A DNA stretch of 64,000 bases from Beverwykella pulmonaria (GCA_001599595.1 BCHH01000017.1:325054-389053); one strand, 5' to 3'. Shown: positions 24,101-36,132, counted from the first letter of the stretch. Numbers and translations: made by a program. The notes: generated by a model from the sequence alone, not told the origin.

Positions 24101-27100
24101 TGAGGCTTCTTTGACTTCCCAGCCCGCCGCTACCAGCACAGCTCGTAATCCAGGCGCAAGAAGTTGTGCCGATTCTTTGAATTGGAGAACTAAGAGAGTT
24201 TCTCCCGTGCGAGCCGGAGTGAGATTGGCCTTGGTCGAGAGCCATGCTGCTGGTGTACTGGGGATTGCTATATCAGCACTAGGTCGGTCATTGAGTTGAA
24301 GTGAAGATATATGCACTAAGGATCCAGAACCGGAGCCTTCGGATGAGGGCGTTTGAATTCCGCTCCCCTCACTCTCATTCTTCACTGCATCTTCTTCAGA
24401 GCCCGAGACACGGAGCAGAAACCCGCCAGGCTTGAGCAACGCCCTGACCTTGTCAAACATGGAGTCGTCTCTCTGAAGTGGACCCTTGACGATTGCTAGA
24501 TCGTACGTCGGCCCCGTAGTGGGTAGACCGAGGGAGTCTTGGTTGGCATGGAGCAAGTGGTAGCCAGTCCTTCCCCCATGTGCTCTCTCGACTGACACCA
24601 ACGTCTGCGCCCCAGGAGTAGCGAAGTCATAACGTGCACATGCGACCCGAGCGGCCCCTGAGCTTCTGCCACCGTGTAGCCAAAGCGGCTCAGTTGCACT
24701 TGCATCATCGACCGCAATCTCCAATACGCTGAGCCGTGGAGTCTTGTGCGCTACCAGGTCGATAATGTCATCGAGCTTGTTTTGTGCCATGTACAACACT
24801 TGGTCCTGCGTCAGGAGTGATACATCGGGCTTCCAATGGAGCGCCTGGAATACCTGATTGTCGGACTTTTGCTGCACATCGAGCCGATTGTTGGCTAACC
24901 CGCGCACGCGCACATAGAGCTCACCACTCTCGACGTCACGCACAGCAATGCTAGCGGTCCATGTCTGATGTTTCTCCTTGCGACCCCGGCCAGACCATGT
25001 CGCCTCAGCTGCTGCGATTCCATTCTGGAGCTGTCGCGGCATCTTGTTGATAACCATGTCGTCAATCTGCGCCGGCACAAGGACGTCGCGCAGTGCACTG
25101 CGCTCCCCACCAACAACTGCCGGTATCGAGCTTTGGAAGCAGGCGTCAAGGGCAGCAGGGTGGATAGGATAGTATGATTGGGGGTCCCACCGCGACGGCG
25201 GCGGCGTAAGGGACAAGGTGGCACGGCAATCGTTGCGCCCGCTGATAGCTTCCAAACGCTGGATCTTCTGAAACGCTGGGCCAAAGTGGGTTCCAATATC
25301 GTCTTGCCTCTTGTACCATAAGCCTACTGGCTGGTCATGCTGTAACGGCGCACAAGCCGCTTTTCGCAATGCCTCGTCGTCGCCCAGAGGCTCCTGTACG
25401 CGTACGAGACCCCAGCAGTGTTCGTAGACAACACCTTCTCCCGGCGCTGTCCGTACACGGAACTCGTGCCAGTCTTTGCTTCCAGGCACGCCGGTCAAAG
25501 ACAACAGTATGGTCGTCGGTTTAGTCTCTTCAACCACAACGGCTCGATCGAACTTGATGTTACGGAAGCGATACGCCAGGCCGTTTGCTCCTCTGACACC
25601 CTCCGTCTCGTCTGGGTGCAGAGCACAGTGCTTTTGGAACATGGCTTCGAGCGCCATGGCAGCAAACGCTGCCCCTGGGAGAAGAACGTCAGATCCTAGC
25701 TTGTGATCTCGCAGCCACGGTATATCAGCCAGGCGCAGCTGCTTGCGCCAGGTCGGTGCCGTCCACGATGTTCCCGTAACCTTACTACCGATCAGATCGT
25801 GACTGACGTAGCGCTTGTTTCGCCAGTCCACACTCGCCGCATTCTCATGCCAGTACTTGACCGTATGATTCCAGGGATAGCTTGGTAAATCAACTATGGT
25901 GCGCATCGCATTACTTTCGTGCCCATTCACCTTGCATATGTCTATGGGCGCTCCAGCAGCGAATAACCGGCCAGCTACATTCAGCAAAGCCTTGATTGAC
26001 CCTGCACCACGCGCCCACGAAGCCATATATGTAACGTCTGTGCCCTGGGACAGTGACTTGTCCTTCAGAATCTGAGAAACGGGACCAGCCAGCGCGCCTG
26101 AAGGACCAAGCTCAATGAGTATGTCGGGCTTTTGATCGGCTACAACTTGGGTGAGTGCTTCAGCGAAACGTACTGGTGACACCATATTGGATTTCCAATA
26201 ATGTGCATCTGCCGGCGTAGTTTTCTTAGATGCTGTAACAGAGGAAAACATGGTCACTCCGGAGTTGTTGTTGTCGCTCGAAGGCTTGAACTCCTTGTCT
26301 GCGGCTAGAAGTTTGTCGTATTCATCGCCGATGACGCCCATGAGGGGAGAATGGTAGGCAAGGTCTACTTGCAAGAGCCTAGCAAAATGCCCAGCATTTT
26401 TAAGATCTTTGGCCAGAGCTTCCAGCGTAGGTTTATGTCCAGAGACGGTTACACTACTTGGGCTGTTAAAGCACGCAATCCATACGTTTCGCCCATCCGA
26501 AGTATATCTCTCTAGGAATGGGGTAGCGCTTTCAGGACCGAGTCCTACGGCAAGCATGCCGGTGTTCGGTTCGGCTTCATTCTTGCGGTTCACGGCAGCG
26601 CGGCCTCTATAGAAAGCGGCCTTGATAGCGCCAGCCCGGTCTAACCATCCAGCTGCATATGAAGCGGCGATTTCTCCTGACGAATGGCCCACGACGGCAG
26701 TCGGTTTTATGCCCCAGGATTCTAAGAGAGAGAAGAGACAGATTTGGAGCGCAGTCACCAATGGTTGTGAAAATTCTGGTTGACGAAGATGGTCTGCTGT
26801 GCGCCGCTGGCAGAGCTCGGCTTCGAGCGTCCACGAGGGAGGGTTCGGCTGCGCCTGAAGAATCTGGTCAAGCTCCTGAAGTATTAAGCGCGCCAGTGGG
26901 AACAGGAGCATTTCTTTGCCCATTTGGGGCCATTGTGCGCCCTGGCCTGTGAATACAAAGCCGATTTTTGGCTCATGTGGCAACTTTTTAGCAACGGTGA
27001 AGTCTCCATCGTCGAGGACGGCGTCTGCGTTTGTAGTCACGAAAGCTCGATGAAAAAAGCGGCTTCGACGCTCCGACAGTGTATATGCCAAATCTGGTAG

Positions 27101-28725
27101 AGGAGTTACGATTGCCGGATTGATCAGGTGGTTGCAAAGAGCGTTGATGCTGGCTTTGAGCGCAGTGGCATCGTTTGCTGACAACACGAGTACGCACGGC
27201 CGTTGATTGTCACCATCTTCTGTCAATGACTCGAGCCCCCCTTGCCCCCCACTTAGGGGCCGGTACGAGTGAGTGTGAGTGCTGGTAGTACCCATGTTGT
27301 GTTGTTCAACGACAGCATGGGCGTTGGAGCCACCGAAGCCTGAGGAACTGACGCTGGCCCTACGGACAGAGTAGCCTTTGTCTGGCCAGGCTGTGATTCT
27401 TCGTGAGGCCTTGACCTTGTTTCCTGCAAAGTCTATCTTTGGATTCGGCTTGATAAAGGTTGGATTGCCGGGAATCAGGCCCTTTTCCATGGAAAGGATA
27501 ACTTTGATAAGACCTGAGAGACCCGCCGCAGGCTCCGCATGTCCTAGGTTGCTCTTGATAGAACCGATGATAAGTGGGTGAGCTGGATCGCGCGTACGAG
27601 CGAATACAGACCCTGCACCATTGACTTCTGCGGCATCGCCAGCAGGCGTTCCGGTTCCGTGACACTCTAGGTAGGCCGTCCCATTGAAATCAGCGATGCC
27701 CGCTCTTGAATATGCGGCTCGGATAGCAGCAGCCTGCGCTACTGAATTAGGGGAGACTATGCCGCCTATGGTGCGTCCATTACTGTTAGACGCCGTACCC
27801 CGTACAACTGCTCGAATCGGGTCGCGATCTCGGATAGCATCAGACAGCCTCTTGACAATGACGCAGTTCACCGCCTCAGCTTTGACATACCCATCAGCAT
27901 CTGCGTCGAACGTATGGCAAAGCGCTGTGGGCGAGTGTGCCTGTCCCATACCACCCGTGTCCATGACATGTTCTGGGTTCAGAAACAGATTACTGGCGGC
28001 CACAATCGCCATCTCCGCTTCTCGTAGTTGAAGAGAGCGGCAAGCGAGATCCAGGCCCACTAGACTGCCAGAACAGGCAGTGTCGACAGTGACGCTGGGA
28101 CCCTTGATATTTAGGAAATAGCTGACTCGGTTCGCTAGCATTGCACGAGCTGTGCCAGCCACATAGTTTGGCGGAGCATCTTCGCCATCCCTATTCAGCA
28201 TAGCATGGTAATCTAAGTACATAGATGTAGATGTTAGCTGTGATACTATGTTGCGATACCATGTTGCAATACATGCGGAGTTAAGATACTACTGAGGAAA
28301 CCACCAAGTCTTTACTTACCTGATGAATAAGACCCAACAAAGCAGGCCACGGGCGAACCGTCCAGCTTTTCCAGCGGAATGCCTGCGCTTTCCAATCCCT
28401 CATACACGACCTCCAGTATCTGCCGCTGGTTGGGATCGAGGCCAACAGCATCAGAGCCTGATGTTTCGAAAAAAGAGGCATCGAAATGTGCGAGGTCAAT
28501 GTCATCCGAGAGGAACATTCCGCCCAGTGGACGCATTGTCCCTGGCTTGTGTGATCCATCGTAATGGCCGTCAATATTGAAACGCGACTTGGGCACTTGG
28601 TTAGGGGCGATTCCGCCATCCTCAAGGAAGTCCCAAAGTTTCTGCGGGGAGTTGTTGCCACCAGGGAGACGGCAAGCAAACCCTACAATGGCCATAGGCT
28701 CCTGTTGAAAAGTGGTTTTTGCCAT
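21195..28725 (-). CDS. Highly reducing type I polyketide synthase
   Basis: Six exons (28725-28320, 28212-23195, 23141-23067, 23020-22680, 22614-22137, 22088-21195) give 2403 aa; all introns are in frame. Order: KS (about 8-430; active Cys about 182 in DTACSGS, ECHGTGT, SNLGHAEPAAG), AT (FVFTGQGAQW; VVGHSSGE), DH (DHKLGSDVLLPG; HPAALDACFQ), a methyltransferase-like remnant (VLEIAVDDASATEPL in place of the SAM-binding VLEIGAGTG; FDKVRALLKPGGFLL), structural KR, ER (NFKDVATAMG; HSAAGGVGIG), KR (YLLVGGFKGACGSLA; SSVSG ... QANYAAANAF) and ACP (YGLDSLSAVE, Ser about 2355). No thioesterase or reductase follows the ACP, so release must be in trans. MAKTTFQQEP is the first ATG; an upstream TTG was ignored. 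Product unknown. Confidence 0.95.
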
Positions 28726-29157
28726 TGTGAAAATGCTGTTGAAAAAACCAGTCAAGGCTTAGTCTGGTTCAATGTTGCATGTGCACTTCTTGCTTGAATT
28801 TAAACAATACTCCTTTCCTGGGTGGACCATGATCCTGCCATCATGAAATGGTGGTATTTGCATTTGGAAAGACCTTGTGATTCAAACTGAGCATTCTTCA
28901 ACGCAGATTGATTACGTCTGTCACCTGGATTACTTGTGGTAATCATCCATTGCAATGCTGTGTGTATCAAGCTTATCATGCAATGTCATCAACGCACCAC
29001 GGTGTCAAGAGTTGTTGCCCAAAACTATGTGACTCGGTCAGCGAACGATAGAGTATCGATTCTGAGACTAACTTATAAACTCTAGGAGATCTGTTTCTCT
29101 GAAAATTGACTGCGAGTGCTCTATACGTCAACTCGAAAATCATTGTCCCATCTCAAC
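28726..29157. promoter_or_regulatory. Shared divergent promoter of PKS and hydrolase
   Basis: 432 bp between two divergent ATGs, suggesting co-regulation of chain building and release. No copy of the CATACAGTATG dyad and no tox-box (ATCTCNCGNA) was seen by eye. Confidence 0.6.
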
Positions 29158-30320
29158 ATGTCTCCGGGTTCGCCTCATCGGGTCGTTGAGATCAAGACTC
29201 TCGATGGAACCGATATTTCAGGATGGCTTTACGAAGTTCCAGGGCCGGCACCGGCCATCATCATGTCTCATGGTGTATGTTAATCCATGCTTATCATTTT
29301 CTCTCTAAATGAAAGCTATCCGATTGGGAGATAAAAGACTAAAAGCTTGGGTTCCAGTTCAACTGCGTCAAGGAGATGGCATTGCCCGAAGTAGCCGAAC
29401 TATTCCATAAGCTGGGTTACAATGTACTGTTGTATGATGCCCGTAGAGTGGGCAAAAGTGGCGGTCAGCCGCGTAACCTTATTGAACCGCTTTTGTTTGC
29501 GGAGGATTTATCCGGTGAGTGTTGCCTGACTGGGGTCCATGGTTCAGATGCTTACATTGTCTTCTCAGATGTGTACACTTATGTCACACGGCTTTCTTCT
29601 GTAGATTCGAACAGCATAATTTTGTGGGGCCTATCATTTGGTTCTGTTGTCAGCGCGTGTTGTGCCGCGGTTGATCGTACGTATATCCCGGGTACATAGA
29701 GCATGATGAGACACCACGTTCCAAACTTGGAATCCCTTTTGAGACATTCCAGCTTGGATTTAACTGACTTTTTACCGACAATTCTAGATCGCTGTAAAGC
29801 TGTTATCATGGTCTGCCCTCTGTTTAGCTACGTGCAGCCCGAGAGGGAAGAGCAGGCCTTCGCTCAATTGATCAAGGACCGCATCTCGCAGCTACGTGGC
29901 AACGAGCCATACTCTCTGCAGCCTTTTACCCCGGATGGTAACAACCCTATCGGCATGGCTGGAGCCGAAGGCCCTGGAGGTCTAGAAGCGTACAACTTCA
30001 TGCAGCTTGCAGCGGAGAAGGGTGCTGAAGGTTTCCGTGACCGCATCGCACTGCAGACATACCAAAAGCTGGCAATGTTTCGCCCAAAAGAGTATCTCGA
30101 CATGATCCGTGCGCCAGTCATGACCGTTATCCCGGAACTAGACGACATTTCTTCCCCCCAAGAGCAGGCGGAAAGCGTTGCACGGATCAAGGCCCCATCT
30201 AAAGTCTACTGGGCGAAGGGCAAGGGCCATCTGAATGTTGTGACCGGTGAAGAAATGCCACAACTCGTGGAAGACATGGACAAGTTCATCAAGGATGTGC
30301 TCAATGGCGAAGGTCCGTAA
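29158..30320 (+). CDS. Alpha/beta hydrolase of the polyketide transferase (af380/ACTT2-like) type
   Basis: Four exons, 29158-29274, 29358-29514, 29569-29676 and 29788-30320, give 304 aa. The fold motifs are complete: oxyanion strand PAPAIIMSHG, YDARRVGKSGG, nucleophile Ser in GLSFGSV (about 118), Asp in IPELDDIS and His in GKGHLNV. Similar proteins sit in many fungal HR-PKS clusters (AK/ACT toxin hydrolases, Af380) and release or transfer the acyl chain from the ACP. The divergent layout with the PKS, which lacks a releasing domain, supports that job. Plain esterase activity is the alternative. Confidence 0.85.
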
Positions 30321-31081
30321 CAAAGTTTGCTGTCTTTTAAGCTTATACGCCTTGCTTTAGCCTCTCTGGGGAAAAGTTGTCCGTCCACGAGAGCGATTCG
30401 CGGAGAAAGAAATAAAGAAGCACCGTTTACGGTCATTCGGCTTTCATGTGCCACACATAAATGGACTGAAGTAATCCGTCATGTATACACCTGGCATTGC
30501 GTTTAATGTAGGCAACTTCATAAATCATGGTCTGATTGGGTATTGCTCTCTTATCTCTGTTTCGGCTTCCTAACTTGTAGTTGATAAGAGTACCGTTTTA
30601 TTAAAAGTGGGTTGAGTTTGAGGTTGAACTGGAGGATAAGCTGACTGCCGCAAAAGTCCAGCTGACTGCCGGAAAACTCCGACGGACTGCCTGAGGGTTC
30701 GAATCCTTTCAGTCGGACGTGGGAACACTCTGTTGACTCTTGTTTTTTTTTTTGGAAATTGATGAACGGAGTTACGGGAATGTTCTTATCTCCCTGCACA
30801 ATGTAATCACGTAGGCACAGGGAGAGATTGCGTGATGACTATGCGGCTCTATCTGTAAAATGCAGAACCACAGATGCATAAAGCTAGTCATGGTCATAGC
30901 TACATTAAAGTCTGTACGGCAATTCATATTTATTATCGCGATTCCTAGACTTATGACACAATTCACTGTATCCCGATCTCAGGTTCACTCTGCCAAGGAA
31001 AAACCAGTAAACAGGGGATGGGGCGTGTGGGGGAGGTTGCTCACCGCAGGGTGGGGTGCGGGCGCGGGAATACAGGCCTCG
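30321..31081. other. Intergenic inside the element; short tandem repeat
   Basis: No gene seen. At 30640-30692 a 21-bp unit (CTGACTGCCGCAAAAGTCCA) repeats about 2.5 times with point changes. It is followed by a tRNA B-box-like GGGTTCGAATCC (30695-30706) with no matching tRNA 5' half. Confidence 0.5.
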
Positions 31082-31407
31082 CGTTACTTTTGCCAGCGGT
31101 AGAGCCACGCGGCTGACAAAAAAAAGCGCACACCAAACCACCAAGGCGAAGGCTAACACCAAAACTAACCTTTTTTCCTTATAACAACATGACAACATGG
31201 TATTATAATTCAAACCCAAGGGGTATTATAGCGACGAACCTTCTCTATAGTAGTGTTAGAGTTTTATTAATTAATTTCTGCTTGCCGTTTTAGAGGACAT
31301 GTATGTTTCTTAGAGAGTTTTAGGTGTGCGCGTTTTTTTGTCAGCTGGGTGCCAGCCAATGTAGTGCAGGGATTCGAATCCACGTTACTTTTGCCACCGG
31401 TAGACCC
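31082..31407. repeat. Nested direct and inverted repeats, MITE-like
   Basis: Direct repeats CGTTACTTTTGCCA-S-CGGTAGA at 31082 and 31383 enclose inverted repeats 31111-31134 (GGCTGACAAAAAAAAGCGCA...) and 31323-31345. A GGGATTCGAATCC B-box-like motif precedes the right direct repeat. This suggests a small non-autonomous element; class uncertain. Confidence 0.5.
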
Positions 31408-31710
31408 TTGCATGGTGGTGTCCCCCTTGTAGCTCGCGGGACGGACCGACCCACCTGGGCAACCCTCTCTAGGCTTTCTTGCGAGTTACACAGTAAACGG
31501 TGAGCATGCGGACCTGCATACGCCCAATGTACGAGCCTCGTACGTTTGCCTTCTCAAGATGCACCGCATGCTTAGTGGTCAGTTTCCCGACTCGTAGGCT
31601 TAGAGCATACTCGTCACTCGCATCCAAAGCGCTGATCTTGTCTGAATAGAGTAGGGTTGCAGCAGCTTGACCTCAGACTTCGCTATTTCAACACTGCCCA
31701 TTATCCCGGA

Positions 31711-31868
31711 ATGTACCTTGCTCGGACATTTTTGCCAAGCACCAATAAGCGTCTACTAAACGCACCTTAAGCTGTTACGCAAAGAGCTAAAAGGGCTTAG
31801 AGGAGTCTAGTAACGAGCTCTAATTGGTCTATAAGGCCTCTGGGCAGAAATGTCCGAGCAAGGCACAT
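31711..31868. mobile_element. 158-bp MITE with 26-bp terminal inverted repeats
   Basis: Left end ATGTACCTTGCTCGGACATT and right end (reverse complement) ATGTGCCTTGCTCGGACATT match in 24 of 26 positions over the full TIR. The inside has no ORF. A TA next to the CCTTGCTCGG core on the left faces CA on the right, so a Tc1/mariner-type TA target is possible but not shown. Confidence 0.7.
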
Positions 31869-32015
31869 ATTAGGCCACCCTCGAGATTTGTGATGATGCT
31901 ATTTCATCTGTTTCTAGTAATTTCGTATAACCAGTCTGTTGTCCAACTCCAACTAACTCGTTCCGAATATATTCTCTTCCCGAGGAAAACAAGCCGGAAT
32001 TTGGCTGGAATGTAG

Positions 32016-32875
32016 ATGGATCCCAACAACAATAACATCCAACGTCGTCGGTATCAGAATCGCATGGCACAGCGCCGCTTCCGGAGTAGGTCCCGGAATC
32101 TGATCAAAGCGCGACGTGGGGGCAAGCAGACTGACCGTGACATATAGGTAAGCAGAAGTTTGCTAGTCAAACCGTGGAAGAAGGACTGCCACCTATTCCA
32201 ACGACGTCGCATCAAGGTCTTGTCGACCTTGTCAGCCCATCCACAATCGAATACGATTCCAGTGGCTTGTTTTCTAGCGTCAGCCTAACGGCACTAGAAG
32301 AAAGCCTCAATGCTTCGGGCTCGAACGATCTGACGGTGGGAGACAGTCATTCGTCTCTTGGATCCTACGGCAGCGGGATGGAAGCTGGCGACAGCTTCGT
32401 GTTTCCTATGGTTCAGAGCGCTCAGGATGCAGTAGATGATTCTCGGCCAGCTATCGGATGGCTGGGTCCTATTCACATGGCAGTAAAGAAAGGCCACGAC
32501 AAGATTTTGCGGCTTCTCATAGAAAAGAATCCAGACTGTAACGAAAAGGATAGCGACGGCACCACTCCACTCATGCTTGCTGTGGTTGGGGGCCACGAGG
32601 ATGTCACGGAGACGCTGCTCCGGCATGGTGCTCGCGTCGCCGAGGTAGACCGTCAACAGCGGTCGGCTCTGCATTGGGCTGTGGTTTATCGTCGCGAGGC
32701 TGTGTTGAAGACACTGCTGCAACACTGCGTGGGCGACAACGCGACAACAATCAATGGCTATGATAATACCGGACGGACGCCACTGCACACTGCAATCGAT
32801 ATGGAGTTCGTAACAGGCGTGGAGATGCTGCTGGCGCGTGGGGCTGACGCATCTTGCAAGGCGCGGAAACTGTGA
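32016..32875 (+). CDS. bANK-type regulator (bZIP basic region plus ankyrin repeats), model unresolved
   Basis: The frame from ATG 32016 encodes MDPNNNNIQ then RRRYQNRMAQRRFRSRSRN, a bZIP-type basic DNA-binding region with no leucine zipper, and stops at TAG 32136. From about 32137 another frame runs to 32875: a Ser-rich linker, then four ankyrin units (IGWLGPIHMAVKKGHDKILR; GTTPLMLAVVGGHEDVTETL; RSALHWAVVYRREAVLKTLL; RTPLHTAIDMEFVTGVEMLL). Basic region plus ankyrins is the layout of TOXE-like pathway regulators in Cochliobolus and Fusarium. The frames could be joined by a very short intron (32 nt from GTGGGG at about 32114 to ATATAG), or the gene is broken. The location inside the cluster suggests a pathway-specific activator. 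Confidence 0.6.
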
Positions 32876-33335
32876 AATAGGGTGATTTTTTGGACCATGT
32901 TGCCTCGTGTTGCCTCGTGCACGGGACGCTCAGAGGACCACCCTCAAGCCTGCTTGCGCAATGTTCAAAGTGAGCTGAGAGGGGCGTATTTGGCACGGGG
33001 CAATCAAGGGTGAGATGGGATTGTCTCTTCCATGGTATGGTCGCCTAATGGAAGCCACTTTATCTCAAGATCAGGGGTTCCATTTTCTGAGGTGGAAGGT
33101 GGATAGACCAGGTCTTCAAATTACAGGATATAGACAGCTCGGTTCGCGTCTCGGCTTGTAAATCAGCCCTTTACAGTAATGATCTCAGGACCGTGGTTGC
33201 CTTACTGCCCTATTTTCTTAGTAGTGAGGAGGATTTTGCACTACAGGGATGCGAACCGACATGTCCAAATCCTGTAGGGAGAAATCATGTATATAAACGT
33301 GTATTTCCCTACAGAGAGTCCGACAGAAGTCAGCC
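32876..33335. other. Promoter region of the FAD oxidase; tRNA-like stretch
   Basis: No ORF of interest. 33027-33098 can form a 7-bp acceptor-like stem (CTTCCAT/GTGGAAG) at tRNA length with a T-arm-like hairpin, but no D-arm or clean anticodon arm, so it is at best a decayed tRNA-derived sequence. A TATATAAA-like box at 33290 (GTATATAAACG) lies 46 bp before the next ATG. Confidence 0.45.
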
Positions 33336-35188
33336 ATGTTGTTCACAATTCATTCCTTGGCAGCCATTGCTGCTACCGTTATCTTACCACGCCTGGCTTC
33401 AGCGGCACCAGCATTGGTACCAAATGATAGTGCATGCCGTGCCCTTCCAGGAGATGCAGATTGGCCCCAGGAAGAAGAATGGGAAACACTCAATCGCACT
33501 GTTGGGGGCAGGCTAATTCGCGGTGTTCCTCTTGCCGAACCGTCATGCTACTCGACAAATGTCAGCGCGACGAGTGAAGCTTGTAGGACGGTCCAGAGGG
33601 AATGGGAAAGCATGGCACCATTGTACGCATGGCTCTTGTTGTACCTTTTTATGAAAACAAACTGACTTCGGATGGATAGCATCGCGGATCCCGTCAACGT
33701 CATAGCACCGTACGAGCAGAACAATACATGCAGTCCGTTCCTAGCCGCCAATGCGAACGCAACATGCACATTAGGAAACATGGCAACGTACGCCATCAAT
33801 GTGTCAGACGCGGCATCGGCCGCAGCTGGTGTGAAGTTTGCCCATAGGCATAATTTACGGCTGGTAGTCAAGAACACGGGTCACGACTTCCTAGGGAGGT
33901 CATCCGGCCGAGGTGCGCTCGCGCTCTGGACGCACCATCTCAAAGATAAGACGGTGGTAGACTACCGTAGCAGCCTCTATACAGGACCAGCACTACGGCT
34001 CGGCGCCGGCGTGCAGGTCCGAGAGCTGAGCGTGTTCGCAGGGGCGAATGGACTGCGAGCTGTGGGTGGGAGTAAGTGACACCTCCTCTTCGAGAATCGA
34101 ATTAGGTATACTGAAACTGTTCAGGCTGCCCGACGGTTGGCGCTGCTGGTGGCTTCACTCAAGGCGGAGGCCACGGTCCGCTGTCTTCGGCGTATGGACT
34201 GGGTGCTGACAACACACTGGAATTCGATGTGGTGACGATGGATGGCCAGCATCGAACCGTGTCGCCTGAGCAAGACGCAGATCTATACTGGGCGCTGAGC
34301 GGCGGTGGTGCTGGCAACTGGGCAGTGGTCTTGTCCGTCACAGTTCGAGCACATCGGGACGGGCCGATTGCAGCAGCACGTTTCTCTTTCTCTCGCGAAC
34401 AGGTGACGCCTCAAGTATACTGGAATGCCGTTGAGTCCTGGATGAAGCACGTCGCCACGTTGAATGCGATCCCGGGCTTCCGAAGCATGGTGCGCGTCGA
34501 CCGCAGCGGCTTCTCGCTCGATATGGCCACACTGCCTGATGCGAGTGTTGGCGACATGCAAGCTGCGCTGGCACCCTTCCACAATACCCTTGCGCACCTC
34601 AATATCTCCCTCAGTCTGAACGAGACGGCTCTGCACCCCTCATACCTGGCCCACGTTGATGCCTACGGCACCAACGGTAACGAAACAAGGAACATGACGA
34701 TCGGCAGCCGCCTGATTCCTCGCGACCTCGTCCGCGATGCTGAAAAAGTCCCTCTCATCACCGAAGCTTTTCGCAGCATCGTCGACGGGAGCACCGCGGG
34801 CGATCCCCTGTTCGTCGTGATGAGCAACAATGTCTCGCACATCAATCATGACAACGCCGTTAACCCTGCCTGGCGTAGCTCATTGTTCCTCATCAACATG
34901 GTCCTCATGAGCAGCGAACAAGCTCCCTGGCCCGAACTACAGGCCGACCTCGCCGAGATGAACAGCTGGCAGGACCGCCTACGCCTCGTCACTCCCGGCG
35001 GCGGTAGCTATGGTAGCGAGGCGACCTTTGACAACCAGTACTGGAAGAGTGAGTACTACGGAAGTGTCTATGACCGTCTGCTTCAGATCAAGCAACGATA
35101 CGATCCCGGCTTCGTCTTATGGAACCAAGCTGCTGTAGGCAGCGATTTGTACAGGTTGCGTGACGATGGCCGTCTATGCACTGCTTGA
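33336..35188 (+). CDS. Secreted FAD-linked oxidoreductase (BBE-like, bicovalent FAD)
   Basis: Three exons, 33336-33622, 33680-34071 and 34125-35188, give 580 aa. A signal peptide (MLFTIHSLAAIAATVILPRL, cut near ASA) leads into the PCMH FAD domain. NTGHDFLGRSSG carries the His, and GGSCPTVGAAGGFTQGGGHG, formed across the exon 2/3 splice, carries the Cys for bicovalent flavin. Several N-glycosylation sites fit a secreted enzyme. The C-terminus has the BBE motif RYDPGFVLWNQAAVGSD. Relatives in fungal clusters oxidise alcohols or set up cyclisation (Sol5 of solanapyrone is one example of the family). The role here is inferred from cluster context. Confidence 0.92.
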
Positions 35189-35288
35189 GCGGAGTCGTCT
35201 AGCTTTGGATTTCCTATCTTGTTCGTCTGGCGTAATGAATGTTTATATTTGCTGTAGTAGCACAGAAGGAAATAAAATAGAATTTCCT

Positions 35289-36132
35289 TCACCACTCATG
35301 AAACCCTCCGGTCCACACCGCCAGCTTTCCACCATACTCTTTCTTGGAAGCCTTTGCCAGAATATCCATCATGCCATCGCAAGATTCTTGGACCGTGGTA
35401 GGTGCATGATCGCCCATTCCCACAGCTTTTGCCGCCGCGTCGCCCAAATCCGTTGACACATGTCCGGGGTCGATAGAAAAGCAGTTGAGCCAGTCATCTT
35501 CGGCATCGATGCGTCGAGTGTACCAATTAAGTGCCGTCTTAGTAGGGGCGTAAGCAGCGTTGGGTATGGGGAGATGGTTCCTAGACGTTTCCTCAGCAAA
35601 ACTTGCACTGGATAGAGTAGCTAAAGAATGTAGCGAAACGGTTGAAGCTTTGGTAAATAAAAAGAGACACCTACGTCAAAAGCCCAGCCGTCGATCCCAT
35701 GATCATGAAGATGGGCTCCTTCGCAGACTTCTTCAATAATCCTCGAGTAGCTTGATACAGTGCTATGACACCATATACATTCGGCTGCATGTGGGCCTTG
35801 ATATCCTCTATTTTGACATCTGCGACGGTGGGAAATAGGTTTGCCACGCCCGCATTTGCAATCACAATGTCAAGATGCGTAACCCCATGTTTCTGCTGCA
35901 ATTCTGCAACAGCGTCATGTGCGTCCTTCTCAATGTTGGCGTCGAGTTTCACGACGATGAGTTGGGTGTCGGGGCCTGTAGGTAGGTTGTGCAAGGCCTG
36001 AGCAGTTGGATGGCCTGGGTTACGCACAGCCGCAATGACGATATGCGACGGTTTCGCCAGATAACGTTCCAGGAGACCAAGTCCGATGCCTCTGTTGGAA
36101 CCTGTGATCAGAACTGTTGTTTTGGCTTCCAT
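35289..36132 (-). CDS. Short-chain dehydrogenase/reductase
   Basis: Two exons, 36132-35675 and 35607-35289, give 258 aa. Classical SDR: TGSNRGIGLG cofactor loop near the N-terminus, IANAGVA (NAG motif), the GSTAG catalytic Ser region and AYAPTKTAL (YxxxK; Tyr in exon 2). It ends VWTGGFHEW. A second acceptor (CTTTAG, 35629) breaks the frame; TATCCAG restores it. Probably NADP(H)-dependent ketone/alcohol interconversion on the polyketide; resembles Nor-1-type ketoreductases. It is tail-to-tail with the FAD oxidase (100-bp gap). Confidence 0.9.

Noticed and set aside
30656..30718. Possible tRNA around the GGGTTCGAATCC motif
   Set aside because: Only a B-box and a 3' half are present; the upstream part is a 21-bp tandem repeat and does not pair with the acceptor end.
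33027..33099. tRNA-like 72-nt fold upstream of the FAD oxidase
   Set aside because: The acceptor-like stem pairs and length fits, but no D-arm or proper anticodon arm forms and the T-loop lacks TTCGA, so it is not called as a tRNA gene.
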